A DNA stretch of 30,370 nt from a virus, in the IMG/VR virus record IMGVR_UViG_3300032315_001442, positions 1 to 30,370 of that record. One strand, written 5' to 3'. Below, one piece after another: positions 30,222-30,370 of this stretch (position 1 is the first letter of the stretch; the number at the start of each line of letters is the position of its first letter). The notes below the pieces were generated by a model that was not told the origin of the DNA, did no database searches, and was given only the letters and a program-made list of their open reading frames with translations. A program made the position numbers and the translations under genes.

Positions 30222-30370
30222 TTAGTGAGTGTTGAGAACGTGAACGAAATCCAGAGAACAGACACACCAACCGGCATAATCTGTCACTTCTTCAACTAGA
30301 GCATCGGCAACAACTTCATCATCATAACCATCATCAACTTCAACCTCAAAGACATTACCAAGCACATCAT
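30222..30370 (-). CDS. Acidic protein, C-terminal part only (cut by window edge)
   Basis: An open minus-strand frame enters from the right edge and stops at 30222-30224. The readable end is DVLGNVFEVEVDDGYDDEVV, ADALVEEVTDYAGWCVCSLD, FVHVLNTH. It is acidic with a Trp-Cys-x-Cys segment. The start lies outside the window. Composition and spacing to the next gene make it a probable real gene of unknown function. Confidence 0.65.
   Translation of the reverse strand, partial: DVLGNVFEVEVDDGYDDEVVADALVEEVTDYAGWCVCSLDFVHVLNTH

Overview
The window comes from a T4-like (contractile-tailed) marine cyanophage, most likely infecting Synechococcus or Prochlorococcus. The evidence is the T4 baseplate gene order 25-6-7-8 followed by a DUF4815-type structural protein, T4-style late promoters (TATAAATA) in front of genes 25 and 8, a phage speD, and many very small genes of the kind seen in cyanophage genomes. 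Every convincing coding sequence is on the minus strand. The window is cut at both ends: it starts inside the DUF4815 protein and ends inside a small acidic protein.

Region 1 (1-20822, AT-rich) is a late structural operon read right to left: gp25, gp6, a giant 3958-residue protein in the gp7 position, gp8, and at least 1700 residues of the DUF4815 protein. Genes abut or nearly abut. The giant protein has a gp7-like N-terminal part followed by thousands of residues of Gly-rich beta-repeat sequence with an embedded YHYH domain. Region 2 (20851-23440) holds a small acidic protein, speD (AdoMet decarboxylase), a conserved 218-residue protein, two tiny proteins, a GT2-like glycosyltransferase with a good sigma-70 promoter, and an AbrB/MazE-like protein.

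Region 3 (about 23450-30370) is very different. It is visibly richer in G+C and made of short single-gene modules. Ten genes share a C-rich, Shine-Dalgarno-free 5' leader (about GTTCACCACACCAGACCG directly before ATG), and most modules end in a G/C hairpin flanked by AAGTATA or AAGTGTAA boxes. Intergenic blocks are duplicated between modules. Between modules lie near-identical consensus sigma-70 promoters (TTGACA, 17 bp, TATAAT/TATACT) pointing the opposite way to all genes, followed by AT-rich tracts and hairpins, so they should make antisense or non-coding RNAs. A second class of genes has palindromic ATCTCGWCGAGAT sites upstream.

One module encodes a DUF1874 protein with the His and Glu residues of the AcrIII-1 viral ring nuclease, an anti-CRISPR that degrades cyclic tetra-adenylate. 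Its neighbours include a winged-helix protein, a KTSC-like protein, a Cys-cluster protein and several unrecognised small proteins. My inference is that this is a modular host-takeover or anti-defence gene array; only the ring nuclease assignment rests on specific family knowledge.
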